DNA of 64,000 bases from Nocardioides albertanoniae (GTDB taxonomy: Bacteria; Actinomycetota; Actinomycetes; Propionibacteriales; Nocardioidaceae). The translations under genes were made by a program, and so were the position numbers. Positions 16,647-24,303 of this stretch are shown piece after piece. Below the pieces are notes generated by a model, which was not told where the DNA came from, did not search any database, and worked only from the letters and a program-made list of their open reading frames with translations. The DNA lies in NCBI RefSeq assembly GCF_006716315.1, contig NZ_VFOV01000001.1:1346501-1410500 (forward strand). Reading direction: 5' to 3'. Every line of letters starts with the position of its first letter. Position 1 is the first letter of the stretch.

Positions 16647-19241
16647 TCAGCCGATGCCGATCGCCGAGAGGAAGCCCTTCCAGGTCAACCCGCTCGACAT
16701 GGTCCTGTGCTCGGCCTTCTCGGACTTCTCCGGCAGGGGAGGCTTGCTCGGGTCGGCGCTGCCGCTCGGCACGGGCGAGACCGTCGCGCTCGCGCTGCCC
16801 GAGGGAGTGGCGGAGGGGCTGCCGGACGGGCTGGGCAGCGACGGCGAACCGGACGGATCCGGCACGCCCGAGCTCGTCGACGGCGTCGGCAGGTCGGGCG
16901 TCGGCCGCGGGGTCGGGGTGGGGAACGGGCTCAGCGTCGGAGTGGGAAGCGGCGTGAGCGTCGGAGTCGGGGCCGGCGTCGGGGTGGGCTCCGGTTCGGC
17001 GGCGCCTGCCGCGACCTCGCTGTTGTCGGAGGTGTCGGTGTCTTCGTAGCCCACCGGCTCGACGCTGGCCGTGAAGCTCCACCTCTCACCCGGCTCCGGC
17101 ACGAAGGTGAAGTGAGCGGCCTCGCCGTCGGCGGTCAGGGTGCACTCGTGGGTCACGCTGCCATCGGCTGACGGCACCGGAGGAGCGGCGAACTGGTCGC
17201 AGGCCCACCAGCGTCCGACGTAGGGCGAACGCACCCCGGTGATCTTGATCTTGAGCACCGTGGAGGTGTCTTCGGCGGGCTCGGGAAGGCCGGTCACGTC
17301 GACGCTGACGTCCTCGTGCTCGGGCCGGATCTGGCCCCAGAACCAGTGGCCTCCCGGTCCGGGAGTGTGCGTGTGGGCGAGGTCGACGCTCGCGTCGCTC
17401 TGCTTCACGTCGTTGAACCGCACCGTCACCACAGCCTCGTCGGTGCCGCCGTGACCATCGGAGATCTGGTAGCTGAAGGTGTCGCTGGCGCCCTCGTAGC
17501 CGCCCTTCATCGTGTAGGCGACCTTGCCGCCGGTGACGGAGACGGTGCCGTGTGCGGGCCCCTTGGTGATCTTGGCGATCGTGAGGGCGTCGTCGTTGTC
17601 GTCGGTGTCGTTGGCGAGGACGTCGATGGTGCCGCTCGCCGAGCTGCCCTGGTTGCCGTTGCCCTGGCCGTTGTTGCCCTGGCCGTTGCCGTTGCCGGGA
17701 GTGCGCTTCAGCGTCGCGCTGTCGGCGGCGGCCCTCGGGTCGGCGTTGGGGGTCGTGACCTTCACCGAGCCGGAGACGTCGCCGCCCTTGCCGTCGGTGA
17801 GCACGTAGGTGATCGTGTCGGTGCCACGCCAGCCGCGGTCGGGCTGGTAGGTCACCGTCGTGACGCGGTCGCCGGCCATCCGTAGGCCGCCGAGGACCGC
17901 GCCGCTGACGCCGCCACCCTTGCCGCCCGAGGGGGCGGTGCCGCCCTTGGTGACGGTGCCGTGGGCAGGGGAGGCGACGCTGGCCTCCTTGACCGAGAGC
18001 GGGTCGCCGTTGGCGTCGCGCGCGCCCTGGGTCAGATCGATGACCGTCTTCCCGCCGGGCTGACCCTGGATGTCGGGGATCGGGGTGGTGATGACCGGAG
18101 CCTGCTGCGCCTTCGCGGGGGCCGCGTCGGCCGGCGGAGGCGGCTGGTCTGCCGGCTTGTCGGCGGGCGGAGCCGCGGGCGGTGCAGCCGGGGGAGCGGC
18201 CGGCGGAGCCGCGGGCGGTGCGGGGTCGGCGGGAGCCGGGTCGGCCGGCGCGTCGGCGGGCGGCTTGTCGGCGGTAGGCGTCTTCGGGGCCGGGTCACCG
18301 CCGGTGAGGACGAGGCCGGCGACCACGGCGGCAGCCGCCGCGACACCAGCACCACCCGCGACCGTACGCCCCACCGGATCGCCCAGGACCCAGTCCCTGG
18401 CCCGGCCGAGGAAGAGCAGGATGCCGCCCTTCGCGGCGGCCCCACCGCCCACGGCGAGGTAGCCGGCGCCGGCGGCGCCGAGCAGGGCCGGAGCGAGCCA
18501 AGCACCCATCCCGGAGTTGACCTCGGTGAGCTCGAGGTAGATCGCGGTGCACGGGCGGCAGTCCTGCAGGTGGTCGTCGACCTTCTTCGCGTCGCGCTTG
18601 GAGAGACCGTTGCGGATGTAGGCGCCCAGGTTGGCGCGGGTGGTGGCGCAGGCCTCCTCGCCGATGTCTTGGGCGTGCATCGAGATGAAGGCCTGCTTGA
18701 GGCCCTCTCGTGCGCGGTAGGCGAGCGCCGAGACCGAGTTGGCCGACATGCCGAGCATCGCGGCGATCTCGGCCGGCTTCTGGCCCTCGACCTCGGTGTG
18801 CCACAGCACCTGCTGCCAGCGCTCCGGGAGCTGCTGGAACGCCTTCGCGGCCGCCTGGTTGTCGAAGCCCGACACGGCGGTGTCCTCGAACGGCACACCC
18901 GGGTCGAACGGGGTCAGGTCGTCGGTGGTGGTCAGCTTCGAGGCGGCGCGGATCTTGTCGACGTGGAGCCGGCGCACCGACGTCAGCAGGTAGGCCCGGA
19001 AGGCCAGGTCGGGGCCGCCACCCCGCTGCAGCACGCCCAGCACCTTGGCGAACGCCTCGGAGACCAGGTCGTCGGCGTCACCCGGCGACATCAGCTGGCG
19101 GGCGAGGCGCCGCGCGGCGTCGACGTGGCGCTCGAACAGCGTGCCGTACGCCTCGAGGTCACCGGCGCGGACGGCGGTGATCAGCTCTGCGTCGCCAGGG
19201 GCGTCGAGAGTGGAGACAGAGGTGGGGTTCGGATCGCTCAC
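16647..19241 (-). CDS. Transmembrane ECF sigma factor fused to anti-sigma zinc finger and extracellular cadherin-like repeats
   Basis: About 864 residues in one frame. Residues 15-100 are sigma region 2 and 130-187 region 4 (helix-turn-helix EIAAMLGMSANSVSALAYRARE). C198 with H224-x3-C228-x2-C231 forms an anti-sigma-type zinc motif. Hydrophobic stretches at about 247-265 and 291-313 anchor the protein. Outside lie a Pro/Ala linker (repeats of PPAA), two cadherin/Big_9-like repeats (PAHGTV...TYVLTDGKGG and PAHGTV...FSYQISDGHGG), an unassigned domain and a Pro/Thr- and Ser/Pro-rich tail. The protein carries its own inhibitor and sensor; release would need proteolysis. The GTG at 19241 is a likely start, with an in-frame ATG at 19301 possible. 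Confidence 0.85.
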   Translation of the reverse strand: MSDPNPTSVSTLDAPGDAELITAVRAGDLEAYGTLFERHVDAARRLARQLMSPGDADDLVSEAFAKVLGVLQRGGGPDLAFRAYLLTSVRRLHVDKIRAASKLTTTDDLTPFDPGVPFEDTAVSGFDNQAAAKAFQQLPERWQQVLWHTEVEGQKPAEIAAMLGMSANSVSALAYRAREGLKQAFISMHAQDIGEEACATTRANLGAYIRNGLSKRDAKKVDDHLQDCRPCTAIYLELTEVNSGMGAWLAPALLGAAGAGYLAVGGGAAAKGGILLFLGRARDWVLGDPVGRTVAGGAGVAAAAAVVAGLVLTGGDPAPKTPTADKPPADAPADPAPADPAPPAAPPAAPPAAPPAAPPADKPADQPPPPADAAPAKAQQAPVITTPIPDIQGQPGGKTVIDLTQGARDANGDPLSVKEASVASPAHGTVTKGGTAPSGGKGGGVSGAVLGGLRMAGDRVTTVTYQPDRGWRGTDTITYVLTDGKGGDVSGSVKVTTPNADPRAAADSATLKRTPGNGNGQGNNGQGNGNQGSSASGTIDVLANDTDDNDDALTIAKITKGPAHGTVSVTGGKVAYTMKGGYEGASDTFSYQISDGHGGTDEAVVTVRFNDVKQSDASVDLAHTHTPGPGGHWFWGQIRPEHEDVSVDVTGLPEPAEDTSTVLKIKITGVRSPYVGRWWACDQFAAPPVPSADGSVTHECTLTADGEAAHFTFVPEPGERWSFTASVEPVGYEDTDTSDNSEVAAGAAEPEPTPTPAPTPTLTPLPTPTLSPFPTPTPRPTPDLPTPSTSSGVPDPSGSPSLPSPSGSPSATPSGSASATVSPVPSGSADPSKPPLPEKSEKAEHRTMSSGLTWKGFLSAIGIG

Positions 19242-19561
19242 AGCACCAGAGACGGTAGACGGACAAAGACATGACGCGGATCGCGCCACACGGTGGCGCA
19301 CGTCGAGCCAACGACAGCGGTAGTCGGCACGTCACGCCCCTTCAATGGATATGACAACAAGTTTTTGAAGCGCCCAGAAATTACCCCAGATTGCGGGTCG
19401 CTTTCCCGTCATGGTTGCCGATCGAGTGCGTCAAGTCTATGCGGGGACGCGCGAGTCGGCGCGCCGATGACTGTATCTGTGACGATCCGCGAGGATCCAC
19501 GACGATCCGCGACCGGAAAAATTGTGGCAAGACCCGAATCATGATGAGAAAGGGGTGTGCT
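19242..19561. other. Divergent intergenic region with phased 10-bp repeats
   Basis: 320 bases without a convincing gene between the ECF fusion (minus) and the gene at 19562 (plus). The region is less GC-rich than its surroundings near 19340-19390. It holds three tandem 10-mers (19481-19510) that follow GACGATCCGC with two changes in the middle copy, plus a partial fourth copy. One helical turn of spacing suggests binding sites on one DNA face. Both promoters must lie here, but no clear -35/-10 pair was assigned. Confidence 0.5.
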
Positions 19562-20281
19562 GTGCGGCTGTTCTCCCGGGCGTGGCGTGGGCACACCTCT
19601 GTCCCGCTCGCGGTGCCCCTCACCGATGAGCAGCGGGCAGCGCTCCCGCCCCGGTTCGAGGCGGTCGCCGAGGCCCTGGCGGATCGCAGCGGTTACGTCG
19701 CCGAGGCGTGCTGGGTGGCCGGCCACGACCTCGCCGAGAGCGGGGCAGCGCTCGGCGAGAGCCTGGAGGACCTGCGTACGACGACTCGGACGGTCGAAGA
19801 CCGTGACCCGGCCTTCTCCGAGGTGCACGCGCTCTCCGTCGCGTGGAGCGAAACCACGCTCGGTTATCTCCACACCATCTCCTGTGCCGATCCACTGACC
19901 GGCCTCGCGACCCTCGCGCACGTCCGCGAACGCATCTCGGACCTCTACCGCGAAGCCCGCTGGGCGAGCCATGCGCTGGTCGTCACCGACGCCCACGTCC
20001 CCGGCACGTCGGGCGGGCCGACCGACGGTATCGCCGCCGCACGCCGGATGTCGCTGCTCGGCCAGACGGCCCGCACCGTCTTCGCCGGTGCGGCCGCCGT
20101 CGGGCAGATCGGCCGCAGGCGGATGATCGTGGTCGCCCCACGTGACGAGATGCTGGCCAGACGCCTCGCGCTGCTGAAGAAGATGGTCGATCACGGCGCC
20201 GACCGGATCTGGATCGAGGGCCTCCCCGAGAACGACCGGTCCGCGGGCTTCCTGCTCGACGAGCTCGCCCGCGGAGCGTAG
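19562..20281 (+). CDS. Hypothetical protein with a degenerate GGDEF-like segment
   Basis: 239 residues, cytoplasmic, no membrane span. The middle part LHTISCADPLTGLATLAHVRERISDLYRE resembles the opening of a diguanylate cyclase domain (DPLTGL followed by the first helix), but the GGDEF signature, the metal aspartates and the I-site are absent, so it cannot be an active cyclase. The rest (IVVAPRDEMLARRLALLKKM and the helix SAGFLLDEL) could be what remains of the fold. The GTG at 19562 has AAAGGGG six bases upstream and is preferred to ATGs at 19541 and 19544. Function unknown. Confidence 0.72.
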   Translation: MRLFSRAWRGHTSVPLAVPLTDEQRAALPPRFEAVAEALADRSGYVAEACWVAGHDLAESGAALGESLEDLRTTTRTVEDRDPAFSEVHALSVAWSETTLGYLHTISCADPLTGLATLAHVRERISDLYREARWASHALVVTDAHVPGTSGGPTDGIAAARRMSLLGQTARTVFAGAAAVGQIGRRRMIVVAPRDEMLARRLALLKKMVDHGADRIWIEGLPENDRSAGFLLDELARGA

Positions 20282-20336
20282 CTGGCCGCTACCTCGATCG
20301 CCCGACGCCGTCGCGCGGCGGCGATAAGGTGAACGT

Positions 20337-21080
20337 ATGTGCGGTCGATACGCGTCGAGCCGCCAGCCCGACGAGCTGGCGGAGGAGTTCGAGATCGATG
20401 AGCTGCGCCTCCAGGAGCCGTTGACCGAGAGCTACAACGTGGCCCCGACCAACGATGTCTACGCCGTCCTGGAGCGTCCGCCGCGCGACGAGCAGCCGGC
20501 GGGGGAGCGCCAGCTCCGCGCCGTACGGTGGGGGCTGGTGCCGTCGTGGGCGAAGGACGCCAAGATCGGCAACCGGATGATCAACGCCCGGATGGAGACG
20601 GTCGCCGAGAAGCCCGCCTATCGCAGGGCCTTCGCCAAGCGCCGTTGCCTCCTTCCTGCCGACGGCTACTTCGAGTGGTACGCCACCGATGCGGTAGACC
20701 AGAAGGGACGGGCTCGCAAACAGCCCTACTTCATCACCCCGAAGGACGGGGGAGTGCTGGCGATGGCCGGGCTCTACGAGCTGTGGCCCGACCCTGCGAA
20801 GGACGAGGACGACCCCACCCGCTGGCTGTGGTCGTGCACCGTGATCACCACCGAGGCCGAAGACGCGCTCGGACGCATCCACGACCGGATGCCGCTGATG
20901 GTCGAACGTGAGCGCTGGGACCAGTGGCTCGACCCGGCCGGCCCGGGCGACGTTGGCCTGCTGACCCCGGCGGCGCCCGGGCGACTGGAGGCGTTCCCGG
21001 TGTCCACGCTGGTGAGCAACGTACGCAACAACGGGCGTGAGCTCATCGAGCCGCTTCCGCTCGAGGAGGCCTGGGGCTGA
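20337..21080 (+). CDS. SRAP (HMCES/YedK) abasic-site processing protein
   Basis: 247-residue SRAP domain protein that covalently captures abasic sites in single-stranded DNA through the N-terminal cysteine. The start MCGRY exposes Cys2, the catalytic nucleophile after Met removal. Other signatures are YNVAPT, RWGLVPSWA, INARMETV, RCLLPADGYFEW and the histidine of GRIHDRMP. TAAGGT lies six bases before the ATG, giving a leaderless transcript and fixing the start. The hydrolase gene follows one base after the stop. Confidence 0.95.
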   Translation: MCGRYASSRQPDELAEEFEIDELRLQEPLTESYNVAPTNDVYAVLERPPRDEQPAGERQLRAVRWGLVPSWAKDAKIGNRMINARMETVAEKPAYRRAFAKRRCLLPADGYFEWYATDAVDQKGRARKQPYFITPKDGGVLAMAGLYELWPDPAKDEDDPTRWLWSCTVITTEAEDALGRIHDRMPLMVERERWDQWLDPAGPGDVGLLTPAAPGRLEAFPVSTLVSNVRNNGRELIEPLPLEEAWG

Positions 21081-21081
21081 C

Positions 21082-21720
21082 ATGGGCGGAACCACCACGC
21101 AGATGATCGAGACGCCCTACGGACCAGGGCGGCTGTTCACCCGGCGTGCGCGGCGGCCGCAGGCGACCCTGCTGCTCTCCCACGGAGCCGGCAACGGCAT
21201 CGACACCCACGACCTGATGGCGCTCAACGACGCGCTGCCGGGTCAGGGGATCACCGTGGTGCGCTTCGAGCAGCCCTGGCGGGTCAAGGGCAAGCCGGTG
21301 GCCACGCCACCCAAGTCGCTCGACGCGGCGCTGACCACCGCCGCCAACTGGATGCGGGTGCGCACTCCGCTGGTGGTCGGTGGCCGTTCGGCCGGCGCCC
21401 GTTCGGCGGTGCGCACCGCGCGCGGTCTCGGTGCCGCCGGTGCGCTGTGCCTGGCCTTCCCGCTGCACCCGCCGAGCAAGCCGCAGAACTCGCGTGCCCA
21501 CGAGCTGCTCGACGCCAAGGTGCCGACGCTGGTGCTGCAGGGCACCCGCGACAGGTTCGGCACGCCCGAGGAGTTCCCCGACAGCGTCGAGGTCACCCCG
21601 ATCCCCGGCGCCGACCACTCGTTGGTCGTCGGCAAGCGCGGCCCGGTCAGCCAGTCCGATGCCGACGCCATCCTGGTCGAGTCGACGTTGGAGTGGCTGG
21701 TGCGCGAGGTCATCGCCTAG
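21082..21720 (+). CDS. Alpha/beta hydrolase of the KANL3/Tex30-like type
   Basis: 212-residue single-domain hydrolase. It has the oxyanion strand TLLLSHGAGNG, the nucleophile elbow VGGRSAGARSA (G-R-S-A-G, serine in the centre), an acid-loop candidate VLQGTRDRFGTPEE and the terminal catalytic histidine in IPGADHSLVVGKRG, so the triad is complete. The substrate is unknown. The ATG is one base beyond the SRAP stop, so the two are translationally coupled. There is no signal peptide. Confidence 0.85.
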   Translation: MGGTTTQMIETPYGPGRLFTRRARRPQATLLLSHGAGNGIDTHDLMALNDALPGQGITVVRFEQPWRVKGKPVATPPKSLDAALTTAANWMRVRTPLVVGGRSAGARSAVRTARGLGAAGALCLAFPLHPPSKPQNSRAHELLDAKVPTLVLQGTRDRFGTPEEFPDSVEVTPIPGADHSLVVGKRGPVSQSDADAILVESTLEWLVREVIA

Positions 21721-21776
21721 AAATCTCCTACCAAAGAGGGAGGCCACGCAGAAGGCCGGCTCCTAGCCTGGAAGAC

Positions 21777-22022
21777 ATGGGGAACAACAACGGCTCCGAG
21801 AAGCAGGGCGACGGTGCTGAGCCCACCGCGCGTCGCTGGAACTGGGGTGCGGGGATCGGCGTCGGCGCAGCGTTCGGCATCGTCTTCGGCGTGATGTTCC
21901 ACAACATCCCCCTGGGCATCTCGTTCGGTGCCGCGTTCGTCCCCGTGTTCGCGATGCTGACTGCGTCGTCCGGTGGCAGTGACGATCCTCCGCCCCCGCC
22001 AAGCTCCACCGACGCCGGCTGA
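21777..22022 (+). CDS. Small two-helix membrane protein
   Basis: 81 residues with a polar N terminus (GNNNGSEKQGDG), two closely spaced hydrophobic segments (about 26-42 GAGIGVGAAFGIVFGVMF and 46-63 PLGISFGAAFVPVFAML) and a Pro/Ser-rich tail. A TAGCCT hexamer seven bases before the ATG supports a leaderless gene of its own. It lies directly upstream of the sigR promoter. I do not recognise a named family. Confidence 0.68.
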   Translation: MGNNNGSEKQGDGAEPTARRWNWGAGIGVGAAFGIVFGVMFHNIPLGISFGAAFVPVFAMLTASSGGSDDPPPPPSSTDAG

Positions 22023-22075
22023 AGCTCCTCTCGCGGTGCGACCGGACGAGCCCTGAGTGGGTGGCGGTCATCGCC

Positions 22076-22103
22076 GGGAATGCATGGGCACCGTCGTGGC
22101 GTT
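22076..22103 (+). promoter_or_regulatory. SigR/SigH-type promoter (autoregulatory) of sigR
   Basis: GGGAAT at 22076-22081 and CGTT at 22100-22103 are separated by 18 bases. This matches the published SigR/SigH consensus (GGGAAT, 17-18 bases, GTT). Transcription would begin near 22110, only a few bases before the in-frame ATG at 22113 that starts a longer SigR. Confidence 0.8.
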
Positions 22104-22193
22104 CTGAAAAACATGATCACCCTGCTCGAGCGCCCTGCGGCGTACGCGTCGCCGATGAGCGCACCCATGCTCACCCGCGTACCCTGGGACGTG

Positions 22194-22850
22194 ATGAGCG
22201 ACAACAACAACTACCTCGACTCCGAGGCAGCCGAGGCGGGGGCCCCTGAGGTCGTCGACCTGGCGACCGAGACACCCGAGGAGCGCGCGCTGCGCTTCGA
22301 GCGGGACGCTCTCCCCTTCCTCGACCAGCTCTACTCTGCCGCGATGCGGATGACCCGCAACCCGTCGGATGCGGAAGATCTCGTGCAGGAGACGTTCGCC
22401 AAGGCGTACTCCTCCTTCCACCAGTTCAAGCCCGGCACCAACCTCAAGGCCTGGCTCTACCGCATCCTGACCAACACCTTCATCAACACTTACCGGAAGA
22501 AGCAGCGTCAGCCGCAGCAGTCGATGTCCGAGGACGTCGAGGACTGGCAGCTGGCTCGTGCCGAGTCCCACAGCTCGACCGGCTTGAAGTCGGCCGAGAT
22601 GCAGGCGCTCGAGCACCTGCCCGACTCTCAGGTGAAGGACGCGCTGCAGCGTCTTCCCGAGGAGTTCCGGCTCGCCGTCTACCTCGCCGACGTCGAGGGA
22701 TTCGCCTACAAGGAGATCGCCGACATCATGGAAACCCCGATCGGCACCGTCATGTCGCGCCTTCACCGCGGCCGACGCCAGCTGCGCGACCTTCTCTCCG
22801 ACTATGTGCGCACCAACGACCTCACGGTCGCTCGTGGAGGTGCGTCATGA
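22194..22850 (+). CDS. sigR: RNA polymerase ECF sigma factor SigR/SigH (thiol-oxidative stress)
   Basis: 218-residue ECF sigma factor that directs transcription of thioredoxin, mycothiol and protein-quality genes under disulfide stress. Region 2 contains [20 protein letters not shown] and region 4 the helix-turn-helix [25 protein letters not shown]. The ATG at 22194 gives the usual short form. In-frame ATGs at 22113 and 22155 would add 27 or 13 residues; the first sits just downstream of the SigR-type promoter, recalling the long unstable SigR' of Streptomyces coelicolor. The anti-sigma gene rsrA overlaps the stop (ATGA). Confidence 0.95.
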   Translation: MSDNNNYLDSEAAEAGAPEVVDLATETPEERALRFERDALPFLDQLYSAAMRMTRNPSDAEDLVQETFAKAYSSFHQFKPGTNLKAWLYRILTNTFINTYRKKQRQPQQSMSEDVEDWQLARAESHSSTGLKSAEMQALEHLPDSQVKDALQRLPEEFRLAVYLADVEGFAYKEIADIMETPIGTVMSRLHRGRRQLRDLLSDYVRTNDLTVARGGAS

Positions 22851-23110
22851 GTTCCCACGAGCACGAGGCCTCCGCCACCGAGTGCGCCGACTTCCTCGAG
22901 CAGATCGTCTTCCTGATCGACAACGAGCTCGGTGCGACCGACGTCGCCGCGGTCAAGCTGCACCTGCAGAGCTGCACCCCGTGCCTGGAGACCTACGACC
23001 AGCAGCGCATCGTCAAGGCGGTCGTGGCGCGCTCCTGCGCCGAGGTCGCCCCGGGTGAGCTTCGCTCGAAGATCATGGTGCAGATCCAGGCGCTCCGCAC
23101 GGAGTCCTGA
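22847..23110 (+). CDS. rsrA: Redox-sensing zinc anti-sigma factor RsrA
   Basis: 87-residue ZAS-family anti-sigma factor that holds SigR inactive until oxidised. The zinc ligands H39-x3-C43-x2-C46 and C13 are present, and C64 corresponds to the additional cysteine of Streptomyces RsrA. Oxidation is known to form a disulfide involving the first cysteine and to expel zinc. It overlaps sigR by four bases, which fits a one-to-one partner. A strong terminator follows at 23142. Confidence 0.95.
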   Translation: MSSHEHEASATECADFLEQIVFLIDNELGATDVAAVKLHLQSCTPCLETYDQQRIVKAVVARSCAEVAPGELRSKIMVQIQALRTES

Positions 23111-23141
23111 CGACGGCGTTCCTGCCTGGTCACAGACGACG

Positions 23142-23173
23142 AGAGCCCCAGCCGAATCGGCTGGGGCTCTTTT
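23142..23173. terminator. Hairpin terminator between rsrA and the bL37 gene
   Basis: A 13-bp perfect stem (23142-23154 with 23158-23170, loop AAT) is followed by TTT on the plus strand. It ends the sigR-rsrA transcript and probably also the convergent bL37 transcript. Confidence 0.9.
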
Positions 23174-23192
23174 CGCGTCTGTCGACAGCGCG

Positions 23193-23267
23193 TCAGGCGT
23201 TGGGGCGCTTGCCGTGGTTCGCGCCCTTCTTGCGGCGAGCGCGCCGCTTGCGGCCGGTCTTGCCCAT
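23193..23267 (-). CDS. Ribosomal protein bL37 (24 residues)
   Basis: A 24-residue, extremely basic protein (MGKTGRKRRARRKKGANHG, ending KRPNA) that matches the actinobacterial large-subunit protein bL37 seen in mycobacterial ribosome structures; the C-terminal ANHGKRPN is the shared signature. GGAGGAG lies six bases before the ATG. The gene is convergent with sigR-rsrA, a neighbourhood I recall for other actinobacteria. Such genes are regularly missed because of length. Confidence 0.88.
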   Translation of the reverse strand: MGKTGRKRRARRKKGANHGKRPNA

Positions 23268-23380
23268 GATGTTCTCCTCCATTGGGGTACGTGACCCCGA
23301 GGGGCCTCGCGACAGTGTCTCAAATGCGGGGCGGAGACGTGAAATTCACCCCGCCCTCGGCCGGCTCCTCGGGCCGGTGA

Positions 23381-24220
23381 TCAACCCACGAAGGCGCTGT
23401 TGGAGCGCTTGAGCGCCGAGACGACGACGAGCAGCAGGTCGCCGCGGATCTGCGGGGTGTCGTTGCTGAGCGCGAGCTGCACGTAGAGTGCGCGCAGGAA
23501 GGTCTCGGCGTTGCCGGTCACCAGGAAGGGGTCGCGGTCGGGCGTCTCCGGGGTGCTGGTGGCGACGGTGACGATCCGGTTGATCCACGGCTCCATGATG
23601 TTGAGCGGCACGAGGTTGCGGCGCAGCACCGAGATGGTCGCGGCCGCCAGCCGGTCGGCCTCGCCGTGGGTGTAGATGGTGTCGCCCCGGGCGAGCACCC
23701 GGTCGGCGACGACGTCGAGGATCACCGTCAGCTCGGGCTTGCCGAGGTGCACCGAGGCCGCCAGGATGCCCAGGGCATCGGCTCCGCGAGCGACCGCGTG
23801 CGCCCAGCCACGCTCGGGGACGAACGCGCGCAGGTCACGCTCCCGCAGCAGCCAGGTGGCGATCCGGTCGCCCCACTCGAGCACCTTGCCCGCCGGCACC
23901 AGCGAGCGGGCGTTGTCGCGGTCGATGCACTGGGCCAGCGCCTCGACGGAGGAGGCACGGCGGAAGACCCCGTTGTTGCCGGAGTCGCCGAGCCCGACGA
24001 CGAGACCGGCCGCCATCCCGTCGCCCAGACCGGCGAGCAGGTCGTCATAGACACCGCGCTGGATCCACGCCGACAGGGTGGGCACGGCCAGGCCGCTGCG
24101 TACGTCTGGATCGGGGTCACCGAGCATCCTGGTGAGCTCGATGGTGAGGTCTCCGAGCGGCCGGTCGGTGGGTACGGCCAGACCGGTCGAGTGAACCTCT
24201 CGCCAGTACGCCTCCGACAT
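23381..24220 (-). CDS. DUF2785 family protein
   Basis: About 279 residues, mostly helical. The blocks YWREVHSTGLAVP, LTRMLGDPDPDVRSGLAVPTL, RGWAHAVARGADALGILA and the C-terminal LRALYVQLALSN fit DUF2785. The DPDVRSG...LAxxxL pattern recalls HEAT-like helical repeats, suggesting a protein-binding scaffold. No catalytic residues are evident. ATG 24220 is chosen; ATG 24229 adds three residues. It is divergent from pdtaS with about 80 bases between. Confidence 0.78.
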   Translation of the reverse strand: MSEAYWREVHSTGLAVPTDRPLGDLTIELTRMLGDPDPDVRSGLAVPTLSAWIQRGVYDDLLAGLGDGMAAGLVVGLGDSGNNGVFRRASSVEALAQCIDRDNARSLVPAGKVLEWGDRIATWLLRERDLRAFVPERGWAHAVARGADALGILAASVHLGKPELTVILDVVADRVLARGDTIYTHGEADRLAAATISVLRRNLVPLNIMEPWINRIVTVATSTPETPDRDPFLVTGNAETFLRALYVQLALSNDTPQIRGDLLLVVVSALKRSNSAFVG

Positions 24221-24303
24221 GGGGAACATCCTGCCAAACCCGCCAGCGCGTGGATATCCGACCCGCGCAATGCCATACCTTGGTCTACATCTACGCTGGC
24301 GGC

